Shown one piece after another: positions 16,759-25,862 of a stretch of 64,000 nt of DNA. Positions within the stretch are counted from its first letter, which is position 1. Every line of letters begins with the position of its first letter. Source of the DNA: JAWLHK01 sp041690355 [NCBI: bacterium]. Its GTDB lineage: Bacteria; J088; JAWLBW01. The notes under the pieces were generated by a model, which did not search any database, was not told the origin of the DNA, and worked only from the letters and a program-made list of their open reading frames with translations. Location: the NCBI GenBank assembly GCA_041690355.1, contig JAWLHK010000005.1, forward strand, positions 213,694 to 277,693, written 5' to 3'. Made by a program: the position numbers and the translations under genes.

Positions 16759-17664
16759 ATGGACGTTACCGGCATCGACACCCCGATTACGCGGATGCTC
16801 GGCATCCGCTATCCGATCATCGCCTCTCCCATGTTCCTCGTCAGCAACGTCGAGCTCGTGAGCGCGGTTGCCGAGGCGGGAGCAATCGCCGCCTACCCGA
16901 GCCTCAACTACCGGCCCGAAGAGTCGTTCCGGGAGTCTGTGCGCGAGATTCGCCGCCGTACCGACAAGCCTTTCGGCGTCAACCTGGTCATCAAGCTCAC
17001 GCCGCGCTTCGAAGAAGATCTGAAGATCTGCCTCGACGAGGGGGTTCCCTTTCTCATCACCTCGCTGGGCGACCCGACCGAGGTCATCCGGCTCGCGCAC
17101 CAGAACGGAGCCAAGGTGTTCTGCGACGTCATCAATCTCAAGCACGCCCTCAAGGTGCGCGACGCGGGCGCCGACGCCATCATCGCCGTCGGGGCCGGGG
17201 CGGGGGGGCATGCCGGCACGTGGACGCCCTACGTGGCCGTTCCGTACCTCAAGGAGAAGACCGGACTTCCGGTGGTCGCGGCCGGCGGCATCGCGACCGG
17301 CGGCGCGGTGGCCGCCTCGCTCGCCCTCGGCGCCGACGCCGCCTACGTGGGCACCCGCTTCATCGCGAGCCGCGAAGCCAACGCCGACAACGATTACAAG
17401 AAGATGATCGTCGAGTCGGGTCCCGAAGACATCGAATACACGCCCGAGGTTTCCGGCACGAACGGCAACTTTCTCAAGGCGAGCCTCACCCGGTTTCGCG
17501 CCGGCGAAGTGCAGGGGGCATGGAAGGATGTCTGGAGCGCCGGACAGAACGTCGGCCTCATCAACGACATCAAGCCGGCCGCCGACATCGTCGCCGACCT
17601 GATTCGCGAATACGAAGCGACGCGCGCGGCGCTCCCGCCCTTGCGCGCCGCCACCGTGTCCTGA
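16759..17664 (+). CDS. Nitronate monooxygenase family flavoprotein
   Basis: This 301-residue TIM-barrel FMN enzyme oxidises alkyl nitronates. The N-terminal IRYPIIASPMFLVSN binds FMN. The phosphate-binding half has GAGAGGHAGTW (with the catalytic-position His), VVAAGGIATGGAVAASLALGADAAYVGTRF and EAN. The close relative FabK (enoyl-ACP reductase) is possible, but the pattern fits the 2-nitropropane dioxygenase group better. It lies 18 bases after the VWA lipoprotein gene and 11 before arsC. Confidence 0.85.
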   Translation: MDVTGIDTPITRMLGIRYPIIASPMFLVSNVELVSAVAEAGAIAAYPSLNYRPEESFRESVREIRRRTDKPFGVNLVIKLTPRFEEDLKICLDEGVPFLITSLGDPTEVIRLAHQNGAKVFCDVINLKHALKVRDAGADAIIAVGAGAGGHAGTWTPYVAVPYLKEKTGLPVVAAGGIATGGAVAASLALGADAAYVGTRFIASREANADNDYKKMIVESGPEDIEYTPEVSGTNGNFLKASLTRFRAGEVQGAWKDVWSAGQNVGLINDIKPAADIVADLIREYEATRAALPPLRAATVS

Positions 17665-17675
17665 CGGGAACCTGC

Positions 17676-18023
17676 ATGAAAAGCCGACTGCTTCACAACC
17701 CGCGCTGCAGCAAGAGCCGCGAAGCCAAGAAGATCCTTGACGAACGCGGCGTCGCCTACGAAATGCGCGACTACCTGAACCAGCCCCTCAGCCGTCACGA
17801 GCTGAAAGAGCTCGCGGCAATCCTGGGGGTCAGGCCGATGGAGATGATCCGCACGAAGGAGGCCGCCTTCAAGGAGCACGGCCTCGATCGGCCCGGCGCG
17901 ACCGACCAGCAGGTCCTCGACGCGATGGCCGAATCGCCGATTCTGCTCGAGCGGCCGATCTTTCTGCACGGTTCCCGGGGGGTCATCGGCCGGCCCCCCG
18001 AACGGGTGCTGGAGATCCTCTGA
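17676..18023 (+). CDS. arsC: ArsC family (arsenate reductase-like) protein
   Basis: The protein has 115 residues with a glutaredoxin-type fold. The active site HNPRCSKSREAKKIL carries Cys11, and the family signatures EMRDYLNQPLS and LERPIFLHGSRGVIGRPPERVLEIL are present; arginines in the latter would bind the oxyanion. These features match glutathione/glutaredoxin-linked arsenate reductases, though YffB/Spx-like homologues share the fold. No other ars gene is nearby, so a detoxification role is only probable. The start follows GACGGGA. Confidence 0.85.
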   Translation: MKSRLLHNPRCSKSREAKKILDERGVAYEMRDYLNQPLSRHELKELAAILGVRPMEMIRTKEAAFKEHGLDRPGATDQQVLDAMAESPILLERPIFLHGSRGVIGRPPERVLEIL

Positions 18024-18050
18024 GATGCAGGAGCCAGCCGGAACCCGACC

Positions 18051-18713
18051 GTGAGCATGCCGCCCCCCTTCGCTCCCGTCTCCGACGCCGAGCTGCGCGC
18101 ACACGTACAGCGTCTGCTCTCGACGCCGTGTACTTCGCTGGTTCCGGCTCCGGAGCGGCCCGCTTTTCCGGACCGCCCGTTCCTTCCGCACGTGACCGGG
18201 CTTATCCCGCGGGACAGCAACGACGCGCTTGTGCAGTCCCTCCCCGCGCCGCTGATCCTGGTCGACGGGAACCAGCTGATCCGTAACGCGGCCCTGACCG
18301 AGGCGTTCGAGGCCGAGCGGGAGCTGCAGCGCAGCGAGCGCGGCCCGCTCAAACGCCGGGGGCCGTGGAACGAGGAGGCGCTCGTGCAGATCGTCCGCGA
18401 GGCAGTCCTGCACGGCGCGGCCCGGATCTTCGTTCCCCTCGGCAAGGCGATCTACGAGGCGGTCGCGCGCAGCACCGCACCGGGTAACGGCCTGATCTAC
18501 TTCGTTCCGATCACGACCTGGCACAATCCCCCCGCCTTCGCCGTGCGCCTCATCCTGTGCATGCGCCTCAGCGGGCTCGTGCACAAACAGATCGTCACGG
18601 TGGCCGGCCTGCCGCTGCGAAGCGTTCAGCATGCGTCGCGCCATTACCGCGCCGAGCTGACCGACCTGCGCCGGCGCGTGGCCCTGCCCGAACCGGGCGG
18701 CGAGGACCGATGA
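18051..18713 (+). CDS. Hypothetical protein, possibly with a C-terminal helix-turn-helix
   Basis: The protein has 220 residues, starting at GTG 18051 or ATG 18057. The N-terminal part is Pro/Arg-rich and unassigned. A middle helical part (EEALVQIVREAVLHGAARI) leads to a C-terminal region with helices separated by GLPLRSVQHASRHYRAEL, which looks like a recognition helix. The stop overlaps the following LuxR-type gene by four bases (ATGA), so the two should be made together. No family is recognised. A DNA-binding or accessory role is inferred from position and the putative helix-turn-helix. Confidence 0.55.
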   Translation: MSMPPPFAPVSDAELRAHVQRLLSTPCTSLVPAPERPAFPDRPFLPHVTGLIPRDSNDALVQSLPAPLILVDGNQLIRNAALTEAFEAERELQRSERGPLKRRGPWNEEALVQIVREAVLHGAARIFVPLGKAIYEAVARSTAPGNGLIYFVPITTWHNPPAFAVRLILCMRLSGLVHKQIVTVAGLPLRSVQHASRHYRAELTDLRRRVALPEPGGEDR

Positions 18714-19759
18714 CGGCGCGCAAACGATCGCCGTCTGCCGCCCCCGATCCGGAGGAGCAGCCCGGAGAACCGGGTCTCGATCTCGAAGCGTTCGGCACGC
18801 AGGCGGCCGATCTGCTGCGACGCGCGGTAGACGCGCCGCAGGCGTTCTTCTACCATTTCGCGCTCGGCTCGCTGGCCGTACCGGCGCAGAGCCTGTACGG
18901 CTACCCCATCGCGCCGGAGGCCTTCATCGAGCAGGTTGCTGCCTTCAAGCCTCCGCTCACCCCGGCTACCCTGGCCCGGCACGGCCCCGGCGTCTACCGC
19001 GCGAGCGACATCATGCAGTGGCACCGCGAAGAGATGGCGCAGTGGAGCGAGAATTACCGGCTGATCGCTTCGGCGGGGGGCGCCTGGGGGCTCACGGCGT
19101 TGTTCATGGACGGCGAGGTGCTGCTCGGCGTCGCCGGCGTGAGTCGCGGACTCGAGGCCGGCGACTATACGCAGGCGGATCTCCAGGCGCTGCGGGAGCA
19201 ATTCCCGGCGCTCGAGGCAGGGTTCCACCAGGCCTGCCGCGTCACCCGCGAGCGGCTGCTCGGCCGGGACGCCGCGGCGGTCATGGAGAGCCACCCCAAC
19301 GGCATCTTTCTCTTCGACCAGAACGCCGGGCTCCTCTACGCGAACCGCGCGGCGCGCCTGCTGATGCAGAATGAGCGTCCGGGCGAGTCGGATCTGCCCA
19401 TGGATCGACGCTCGACGGTCGTTGCGACGTTGCGCCGCAGCCTGGCCGGCGAGCTCCTCACGCACCCGGCGATCGCCGACGCACACCGCCGGGATCTTCA
19501 GGCGTGGGGCCCCGAGCGGCGCCCCTGCACGCTGTTCGTGGTCAATGCGAACCCGGGCGCGGCCGGCGCTCTGTCTCGACGGCAGCGCGAGATTCTCGAG
19601 GCCGTCGTGGCGCACGGCGACCTGCAGGCGGCCGCAGCCGCGCTGAACATCACGATGGCCACGTTGCGCACCCATCTGCGTAACCTCTACCGGCAGATGG
19701 GGGCCTCGGGTCTCGACGAGGCGCTCGCGCTGTACCATTCCGGCGGACACCGGAACTGA
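18710..19759 (+). CDS. LuxR-type transcriptional regulator with a PAS-like sensor
   Basis: The protein has 349 residues. The N-terminal 180 residues have a GAF/autoinducer-domain-like alpha/beta character (WGLTALFMDGEVLLGVAGVSRG). A short PAS-like segment follows (MESHPNGIFLFDQNAGLLYANRAARLL), then a LuxR/GerE C-terminal domain (LSRRQREILEAVVAHGDLQ ... MATLRTHLRNLYRQMG). It has no receiver domain, so it probably senses a ligand or protein directly. The gene lies 115 bases upstream of the archease-RtcB operon on the same strand and is a candidate regulator of it. Confidence 0.75.
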   Translation: MTARKRSPSAAPDPEEQPGEPGLDLEAFGTQAADLLRRAVDAPQAFFYHFALGSLAVPAQSLYGYPIAPEAFIEQVAAFKPPLTPATLARHGPGVYRASDIMQWHREEMAQWSENYRLIASAGGAWGLTALFMDGEVLLGVAGVSRGLEAGDYTQADLQALREQFPALEAGFHQACRVTRERLLGRDAAAVMESHPNGIFLFDQNAGLLYANRAARLLMQNERPGESDLPMDRRSTVVATLRRSLAGELLTHPAIADAHRRDLQAWGPERRPCTLFVVNANPGAAGALSRRQREILEAVVAHGDLQAAAAALNITMATLRTHLRNLYRQMGASGLDEALALYHSGGHRN

Positions 19760-19874
19760 CCCGCCCGCGACCACTCCTGCTGCGGCCTCGTCCTGCGGGC
19801 GGACGGACTTCTCTCTTCGTCGCCACGCGTGCACGATGGGCATGGCCCTTTTCCTTCATGTGGAATTTCTTCGT

Positions 19875-20303
19875 ATGACCGTCGAAACGGCCGACTGGGA
19901 GACTTTCGTGCACGGCGCCGACATCGGCGTGCGCGGTTTCGGCGACCAGCCCGCCGCGGCCTTTGCGCACGCGGCCATGGCCCTCACGTCGGTCACGACC
20001 GACCCGGCCGGCGTACGCGGCACGGTCCACGTGGATTTCTGCTGCGAGGAACCGTCGCTGGAATTCCTGCTTCTCGAGTGGCTCAACCGGCTGGTCTACG
20101 AGACGGCGACGCAGGGCCTGCTCTTCGGCCGCTTCGATGTCGCCATCAACGACAACCGGTTGACCGCGCAGGCCTGGGGAGAGCCGATCGATACGCAGCG
20201 GCACGAGCCCGCCGTCGAAGTCAAAGGAGCGACCATGACCGAATTGAAAGTCGAGCAGAGACCCGACCGCCGCTGGGTCGCCCAATGCGTGGTCGACGTG
20301 TAG
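19875..20303 (+). CDS. Archease, activator of RtcB RNA ligase
   Basis: The protein has 142 residues. WETFVHGADIGVRGFGD is the archease signature with the metal-binding Asp, and the C-terminal AVEVKGATMTELKVEQRPDRRWVAQCVVDV carries the remaining conserved residues up to the terminal VDV. Archease speeds guanylation and turnover of RtcB. I start it at ATG 19875, which gives the family length (about 140). An upstream in-frame ATG at 19836 would add 13 residues. It ends 13 bases before rtcB, so the pair is an operon. Confidence 0.9.
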   Translation: MTVETADWETFVHGADIGVRGFGDQPAAAFAHAAMALTSVTTDPAGVRGTVHVDFCCEEPSLEFLLLEWLNRLVYETATQGLLFGRFDVAINDNRLTAQAWGEPIDTQRHEPAVEVKGATMTELKVEQRPDRRWVAQCVVDV

Positions 20304-20316
20304 GGGAATTCCGGCG

Positions 20317-21744
20317 ATGCAGGGGAACTGGGAACGAATCGGTAACGAAGCGTGGCGCCTGGCGCCGCGGGACGCGATGCGCGTGCCCGCCATCGTCTAT
20401 GCGAGCGCGGCGCTTCTCGCCGGCATGGAAGACAAGGTCGAGGTGCAGTTGCGGAATGTCGCTTCGCTGCCGGGGATCGTCACGGCCGCCTACGGCATGC
20501 CCGATGCCCACTGGGGCTACGGATTTCCCATCGGCGGCGTGGCGGCCTTCGATCCGGACCAGGGGGGCATCATTTCGGCGGGCGGGGTCGGCTACGACAT
20601 CTCCTGCGGCGTGCGCCTGATTCGCACCGGTCTTACCGCAGGGGACCTCGAGCGGAACAAGGAAGCGCTGGCCGACGTGCTCGCCCGCGAGATCCCGGCC
20701 GGCATGGGCAGCCGGGGGCGGGTCCACCTCTCGCCCGGAGAGCTCGACGCCATGCTCGCCGGCGGAGCCCGCTGGGCCGTCGAGAGCGGCTACGGCATGG
20801 CCGAAGATCTGGAGCGCACCGAAGAGCGCGGCCGCATGGCGGCGGCCGATCCTGCCGCCGTCTCGCCCCAGGCCAAGCACCGCCAGCGCGATGAAATGGG
20901 CACGCTGGGGTCGGGTAATCATTACCTGGAGGTCCAGCGGGTCGAGAGGGTCTTCGACCGGAACGCCGCCGCCGCCATGGGTCTGGCCGAAGAGGAAGTC
21001 GTCGTCAGCATCCACTGCGGATCGCGCGGACTGGGCCACCAGATCGGCACGGAATTCCTCAAGGAGATGGCCCTGCGCGCCTCCGAATTCCGCATCGGCC
21101 TCCCCGACCGCGAGCTCGCCTGCGCCCCCCTCCGCTCCGAGCTCGGCATGCGTTACCTGGGCGCGATGCGCGCGGGGATCAACTGCGCCCTCGCCAACCG
21201 GCAGATCCTCACGCACCTGCTGCGTGGCGCCTTCCGACAGGTCTTTCCGCAAGCAGGCCTGCAGGTCGTCTACGACGTCTCGCACAACACGTGCAAAGAG
21301 GAACGCCACCGCGTCGACGGCCGCGAAACGACACTCTTCGTCCACCGGAAGGGGGCGACGCGCGCCTTCGGGCCCGGGCATCCCAAGCTTCCCGAGGAGT
21401 TCCGCGAGAGCGGCCAGCCGGTCATCATCGGCGGCACCATGGGCACGGCGTCCTGGGTTCTGGCCGGCACCGCGGCAAGCGAATCGCTCGCCTTCAGCTC
21501 GGCCTGCCACGGCGCAGGACGCAGCATGAGCCGGCATCAGGCCACGAAAGCATGGTCCGGCCGACAGCTCATCGACGAGCTGAAAGCGCAGGGGATCCTG
21601 ATTCGGAGCCCCTCGTTGCGCGGCGTGGCCGAAGAGGCGCCGGGCGCCTACAAGGACGTCGACGAGGTCGCGCGCGTCACCGAGGCCTCGGGGCTGGCCC
21701 GCAGGGTCGCGCGCCTGGTTCCCCGGGTGTGCGTCAAAGGTTGA
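20317..21744 (+). CDS. rtcB: RNA-splicing ligase RtcB
   Basis: This 475-residue GTP- and Mn2+-dependent ligase joins RNA ends bearing 2',3'-cyclic phosphate or 3'-phosphate to 5'-OH ends. Metal ligands are visible: Asp94 and Cys97 in GGVGYDISCGVRL, His202 in GSGNHYLEVQ, His233 in SIHCGSRGLGHQIG and His323 in YDVSHNTCKEE. The guanylated His is expected at His398 in SSACHGAGRSMSRHQA. Length and motif order are complete, so it should be active. It is read with archease upstream and a CapA-type gene 20 bases downstream. Confidence 0.96.
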   Translation: MQGNWERIGNEAWRLAPRDAMRVPAIVYASAALLAGMEDKVEVQLRNVASLPGIVTAAYGMPDAHWGYGFPIGGVAAFDPDQGGIISAGGVGYDISCGVRLIRTGLTAGDLERNKEALADVLAREIPAGMGSRGRVHLSPGELDAMLAGGARWAVESGYGMAEDLERTEERGRMAAADPAAVSPQAKHRQRDEMGTLGSGNHYLEVQRVERVFDRNAAAAMGLAEEEVVVSIHCGSRGLGHQIGTEFLKEMALRASEFRIGLPDRELACAPLRSELGMRYLGAMRAGINCALANRQILTHLLRGAFRQVFPQAGLQVVYDVSHNTCKEERHRVDGRETTLFVHRKGATRAFGPGHPKLPEEFRESGQPVIIGGTMGTASWVLAGTAASESLAFSSACHGAGRSMSRHQATKAWSGRQLIDELKAQGILIRSPSLRGVAEEAPGAYKDVDEVARVTEASGLARRVARLVPRVCVKG

Positions 21745-21764
21745 GGGCGGTTGAAGGGCGCGCC

Positions 21765-22880
21765 ATGCAGACCGAACCGCCCATCCGGATCTTTCTCTGC
21801 GGCGACGTCATGACCGGGCGGGGCATCGACCAGATTCTTCCCCATCCGGGGAACCCCATGCTGTACGAGTCCTTCGTTCGGGATGCGAGAGACTACGTGG
21901 AACTGGCGGAACGGCATGGCGGCCCGATTCCCCGCTCGGTGGCTTGGGAGTACGTCTGGGGCGAAGCACTCCCCCTGCTCGATCGGTTCGCGGCCGACGT
22001 GCGCATCGTCAACCTCGAATCCAGCATCACCACCAGCGATGATTATTGGCGCGACAAGCCGGTGCTCTACCGGATGCATCCACGGAACATCGGCTGCCTG
22101 ACGGCGGCCCGCATCGACTGCTGCACCCTGGCGAACAATCACGTGCTCGACTGGGGCTACCCCGGTCTCGACGAAACCCTGCGCACCCTGCGCCAGGCGG
22201 GGCTCCCCTTTGCGGGCGCCGGCGAGAATGCCGCCGCTGCCGCGGCCCCCGCCGTTCTCGAGGTTCCGCCTCGCGGACGCGTCCTCGTCTTTTCGATGGG
22301 TTCGGTCACCAGCGGCGTGCCGCGCACCTGGGGTGCGACGCCCGATCGCGCCGGCGTCCATCTGCTCCCCGATCTTTCCGAACGAGCCGCGAGCCGGATT
22401 GCCGGAGACATTGCGCGCGCGCGGCGCCCCGGCGACCTGGCCATCGCCTCGATCCACTGGGGAAGCAACTGGGGATACGAAGTTCCCCGGGAACAGCGGC
22501 GGTTTGCACGCCGGCTGATCGACGAAGGGGGCGCCCTCGTGCACGGACACTCTTCGCACCACGTCCGGCCGTTCGAGATCTACCGCGGAAGGCTGATCAT
22601 CTACGGATGCGGTGACTTTCTCACCGACTACGAGGGGATTGGCGGATACGAAGCCTTCCGCGGCGACCTGGCCCTGATGTACCTCATCGAAGCGGCAACG
22701 GATGGCACACTGCGGGAAGTCCGGCTCATGCCCCTGCAGGTACGGCGCTTCCGGCTCGAGCGCTGCTCCGAGGAAGATACCGTGTGGATGGCGAACCTCC
22801 TGCGCACGCTCGGGGAGCCGGAGGGAATCGGGGTCAGTCTCGAATCCGACGGCGGTTTCCGGCTCGACTGGCCGCGCTGA
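21765..22880 (+). CDS. CapA/PGA_cap family metallophosphatase-like protein
   Basis: The protein has 371 residues. CapA-family motifs appear in order: FLCGDVMTGRGID, VNLESSITTS, TLANNHVLDWGYPGLDETL, IASIHWGSNWGYEVP, and VHGHSSHHVRPFEIYRGRLIIYGCGDF. These supply the Asp, Asn and His ligands of a calcineurin-like dimetal site. CapA is classically tied to poly-gamma-glutamate capsule export, but no capB/capC gene is here and there is no membrane anchor or signal peptide. In this operon (archease, rtcB, capA-like; ribosome-binding GAAGGG) a role in processing RNA ends or nucleotides is an attractive inference. Confidence 0.8.
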   Translation: MQTEPPIRIFLCGDVMTGRGIDQILPHPGNPMLYESFVRDARDYVELAERHGGPIPRSVAWEYVWGEALPLLDRFAADVRIVNLESSITTSDDYWRDKPVLYRMHPRNIGCLTAARIDCCTLANNHVLDWGYPGLDETLRTLRQAGLPFAGAGENAAAAAAPAVLEVPPRGRVLVFSMGSVTSGVPRTWGATPDRAGVHLLPDLSERAASRIAGDIARARRPGDLAIASIHWGSNWGYEVPREQRRFARRLIDEGGALVHGHSSHHVRPFEIYRGRLIIYGCGDFLTDYEGIGGYEAFRGDLALMYLIEAATDGTLREVRLMPLQVRRFRLERCSEEDTVWMANLLRTLGEPEGIGVSLESDGGFRLDWPR

Positions 22881-23009
22881 CCGTCAGAATCCGCGCAGAA
22901 TGCCTTGCGTCCTTGCGCGCCCCCCTGCAAGATGGAATTTTATCCATCCCAACCCGCCGGACCGCAGCGCCGATTGCTGCCCGCATCCCGTTCCGGCGCA
23001 GGAGGCGAC

Positions 23010-24824
23010 ATGAGCATCTCGACCGGCAAACGCGAAGCGGCCCGCGGCATTACGTGGAACCTCGGCGACCTCTATCAGGGGATTGACGATCCGGCCATCG
23101 ATCGGGATCTCGCCGAAGCCGATCGTAAAGCCGAAGCGTTCGCCGCCACGTACCGGGGCGCCATCGACGCGTCGCTGGCCACGGGCACGCTCGCCGCCGC
23201 CATGCAGGAACTCGAGACGCTGAGCGACCTCGCCTATCGTCCGTTCTGCTTCGCCCAGCTCGCCTTCGCCGCCGACACCGCGAACGAGAAGATTGGCGCG
23301 CTGCTCCAGCGGGTGCAGGAGAAAGTGACCGAGACCGGCACCAAGCTGCTCTTCTTCGATCTGGCGTGGATTGAGGTTCCCGAGGAACATGCGCGCACCC
23401 TCATGGACGATCCGGCGTTGGCCCGCTACCGCCATCATCTCGAGAACATCCGCAAGTACCGCCCCCATCGTCTGAGCGAACCTGAAGAGCGCATTCTGGC
23501 GGAACTGGACAATACAGGCTCGTCCGCCTTCCAGCGCCTCTTCGACCAGATTCTCGCCGACATGAACTTCCACGTAAAGCTGCCGAGCGGCGCAGCCGAC
23601 ATGAACGAAGAAGAGGTGCTGACCCTCCTGCATGATCCCGACCGCAATGTCCGCCGGGCAGGGGCCGACGCGCTCACCGCGGGCCTCAAGAGCAACCGGC
23701 GCATCTTCTCGTTCATCTACAACAATCTCGTGCAGGACCACGCGGTGCACGATCGGCTGCGCAGCTACACCGATCCCATGCAGAGCCGCAACCTCGCCAA
23801 CGAAATCGACCGCACGACCGTCGACGCCCTGCTCGAGGCCTGCGAGTCGAACGCCGCGACCGTGCAGCGCTACTACCGCATCAAGGCGCGGCTCCTCGGG
23901 ATCACCGATTTTACGGATTACGATCGCTATGCGCCGCTGCAGGCGGCCGACGAGACCCTGATCCCCTTCGACCAGGCGCGCGCCATGGTGCTCGACGCCT
24001 ACGGTGCCTTCTCGCCCGACATGTCCCGCATCGCCGGCGAATTCTTCACGAACCGCTGGATCGACGCCGAAGTGCGCAACGGCAAGCGCGGCGGCGCCTT
24101 CAGCCACGGCATGGTTCCCTCGACGCACCCCTACGTTTTCCTCAACTACACTGGCGGGCGCCGCGACGTCATGACCCTCGCCCACGAGCTGGGGCACGGG
24201 GTTCACCAGTACCTGGCGCGCAAGCAGGGGCTCTTTCACGCCGATACGCCGCTCACCACGGCCGAAACCGCGAGCGTCTTCGGCGAGATGCTCGTTTTTC
24301 AGCGGCTCCTCAAAGAGACCCCGGACCCGAAGGCGCGCCTCTCGCTGCTGTGCGGCAAGCTGGAAGATTCCTTCGCCACGGTCTACCGGCAGGCAATCAT
24401 GACCCGCTTCGAGCAGTCGGTGCACGCCGCGCGGCGCAGCGAGGGCGAGCTTCCGGTCGAGACGCTCAACCGGCTGTGGCTCGATGCGAACCGCATCATG
24501 TTCGGCGACGCCATCACCCTGCGCGAAGACTACGGCTACTGGTGGATGTACATTCCCCACTTCATCCACACCCCCTTCTACACGTATGCCTACTCGTTCG
24601 GCGAGCTGCTCGTCCTTGCGCTGTACCAGAAGTACGAGCAGGAAGGGGCGAGCTTCGTTCCGAAGTATCTGGAACTTCTTTCGGCCGGCGGCTCAGAGAG
24701 TCCCGAGGTGCTGCTCGGGCGCGCCGGCATCGACATCCGCCACCCCGAGTTCTGGAAGGGCGGTCTCGTCCTTCTGTCCGGGATGGTCGACGAAGTGGAG
24801 CGGCTCGCCGCGAATCAGGGCTGA
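23010..24824 (+). CDS. pepF: Oligoendopeptidase F (M3 family metallopeptidase)
   Basis: This 604-residue cytoplasmic zinc peptidase degrades oligopeptides. The zinc site is HELGH (His392-Glu393-His396) in LAHELGHGVHQYLARKQG, with the third ligand Glu in TAETASVFGE about 25 residues later. The substrate-binding YAYSFGELLVLALY near the C-terminus is typical of PepF. The start at 23010 has a perfect GGAGG five bases upstream; longer frames are not needed. The 3' end overlaps the convergent SGNH gene by ten bases. Confidence 0.93.
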   Translation: MSISTGKREAARGITWNLGDLYQGIDDPAIDRDLAEADRKAEAFAATYRGAIDASLATGTLAAAMQELETLSDLAYRPFCFAQLAFAADTANEKIGALLQRVQEKVTETGTKLLFFDLAWIEVPEEHARTLMDDPALARYRHHLENIRKYRPHRLSEPEERILAELDNTGSSAFQRLFDQILADMNFHVKLPSGAADMNEEEVLTLLHDPDRNVRRAGADALTAGLKSNRRIFSFIYNNLVQDHAVHDRLRSYTDPMQSRNLANEIDRTTVDALLEACESNAATVQRYYRIKARLLGITDFTDYDRYAPLQAADETLIPFDQARAMVLDAYGAFSPDMSRIAGEFFTNRWIDAEVRNGKRGGAFSHGMVPSTHPYVFLNYTGGRRDVMTLAHELGHGVHQYLARKQGLFHADTPLTTAETASVFGEMLVFQRLLKETPDPKARLSLLCGKLEDSFATVYRQAIMTRFEQSVHAARRSEGELPVETLNRLWLDANRIMFGDAITLREDYGYWWMYIPHFIHTPFYTYAYSFGELLVLALYQKYEQEGASFVPKYLELLSAGGSESPEVLLGRAGIDIRHPEFWKGGLVLLSGMVDEVERLAANQG

Positions 24825-25861
24825 CCGGCGGCCGGGCGAAACAGCGGCGCTTCATCGGGTGCGGCCGGTGTGACCGGTGTGACCGGTGTGGCCGCGGGTC
24901 CCGGCGGGGCGTCGAGCGATGCCATGAGCGCGGCCGTGACCAGCTTCACCCCTTCGGCGTTCACGTGGCTCGGGTCTCCGAAGTACTCGTCGGGCAGCGA
25001 CCAGAGGTCGCGGGCCACGTGCACCCCCTCTTCGGCCGCGAGGTCGCGCAGATACCGGTTGAACTCGAAGCGGTACCGGGGCAGCGTCTTCGACCACGAG
25101 ACCTCGCTGAACGGCATCGTGAACCAGTGCACGCGGATACCGTGCTCCCGCGCAAGCCGGATCGTGCGGCGCAGGTAGATGTCCATGAGGGGCGACGGCT
25201 CGAAGGCGAAACGGCCGGCCTCTTCGTTCGTGTTCCGGGGGCGCTTTCCGGTGCCGTAGAGCTTGTGCCCCTTCGCGCGCTCGAACGCCGCCAGCGCCGC
25301 GAGATTTTCGGCACGACGGCCGGCAAGCAGACCGGAAAAGAGTTCGGCCGACCAGGAAAAAGGGGGGATCAGGGTCGACAGCATCCTGGAGAACGGCTGC
25401 TCGTCGAGGGGCACGCCCAGCATCTCGCTCTCGCGGCGTAGCGCATCCACCTCGCGCGCCGAGAGGAACCCGAACTTCACGGTGCGGTGCCAGAACGAAT
25501 CCATCTCCGACAGGTGAAAGGGTCCGAAGCTCAGTACCAGGTCACGGGGAGCCGGATGGCGGGCCAGCCAGCGATCGAGCAGAAACCAGGCCTCGACCGG
25601 CGTGGCGCCGCCAAGCGCAAGGTTGAGCGCTGTTGCCGTAACCTGCTCCGGGGCGAAACCGGCCACGCCGCGCGAGTCACCGATCAACAGGAGTTCGGCG
25701 GAGATCGCCGCATTCCCGACCGCATCCATGCGGTGCCGCCACTCGACATACTCATGGTTTGCGAAGTTGATCGGATACCGGTCGCCATATAGCCCGAGCA
25801 CCGTGAGGAGCAGGAGGGCCGCGACGGCGAGAACGAGCAGGTATCGGGTGGATTCGCGCAT
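24815..25861 (-). CDS. SGNH/DltD-like O-acetylation accessory protein
   Basis: The protein has 348 residues. One N-terminal membrane helix (about residues 7-25) leads to a periplasmic SGNH-hydrolase-like domain. LLLIGDSRGVAGF carries the catalytic Ser of block I, and GDPSHVNAEGVKL carries the Asp-x-x-His of block V. This is the layout of the AlgJ/DltD-type partners that pass acetyl groups from an MBOAT protein to polysaccharide. The start abuts the MBOAT stop, so the two genes form a unit. The C-terminus has a Thr-Pro-Val repeat encoded by a nonamer repeat. Confidence 0.8.
   Translation of the reverse strand: MRESTRYLLVLAVAALLLLTVLGLYGDRYPINFANHEYVEWRHRMDAVGNAAISAELLLIGDSRGVAGFAPEQVTATALNLALGGATPVEAWFLLDRWLARHPAPRDLVLSFGPFHLSEMDSFWHRTVKFGFLSAREVDALRRESEMLGVPLDEQPFSRMLSTLIPPFSWSAELFSGLLAGRRAENLAALAAFERAKGHKLYGTGKRPRNTNEEAGRFAFEPSPLMDIYLRRTIRLAREHGIRVHWFTMPFSEVSWSKTLPRYRFEFNRYLRDLAAEEGVHVARDLWSLPDEYFGDPSHVNAEGVKLVTAALMASLDAPPGPAATPVTPVTPAAPDEAPLFRPAAGQP
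24863..24889. repeat. Nine-base tandem repeat in the SGNH gene tail
   Basis: There are three units of (G/A)-CCGGTGT-type sequence, read as GGCCGGTGT, GACCGGTGT and GACCGGTGT. On the minus strand they encode a Thr-Pro-Val-like repeat near the end of the SGNH protein. Unit number could vary between strains by slippage without a frameshift. Confidence 0.7.
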
Positions 25862-25862
25862 C

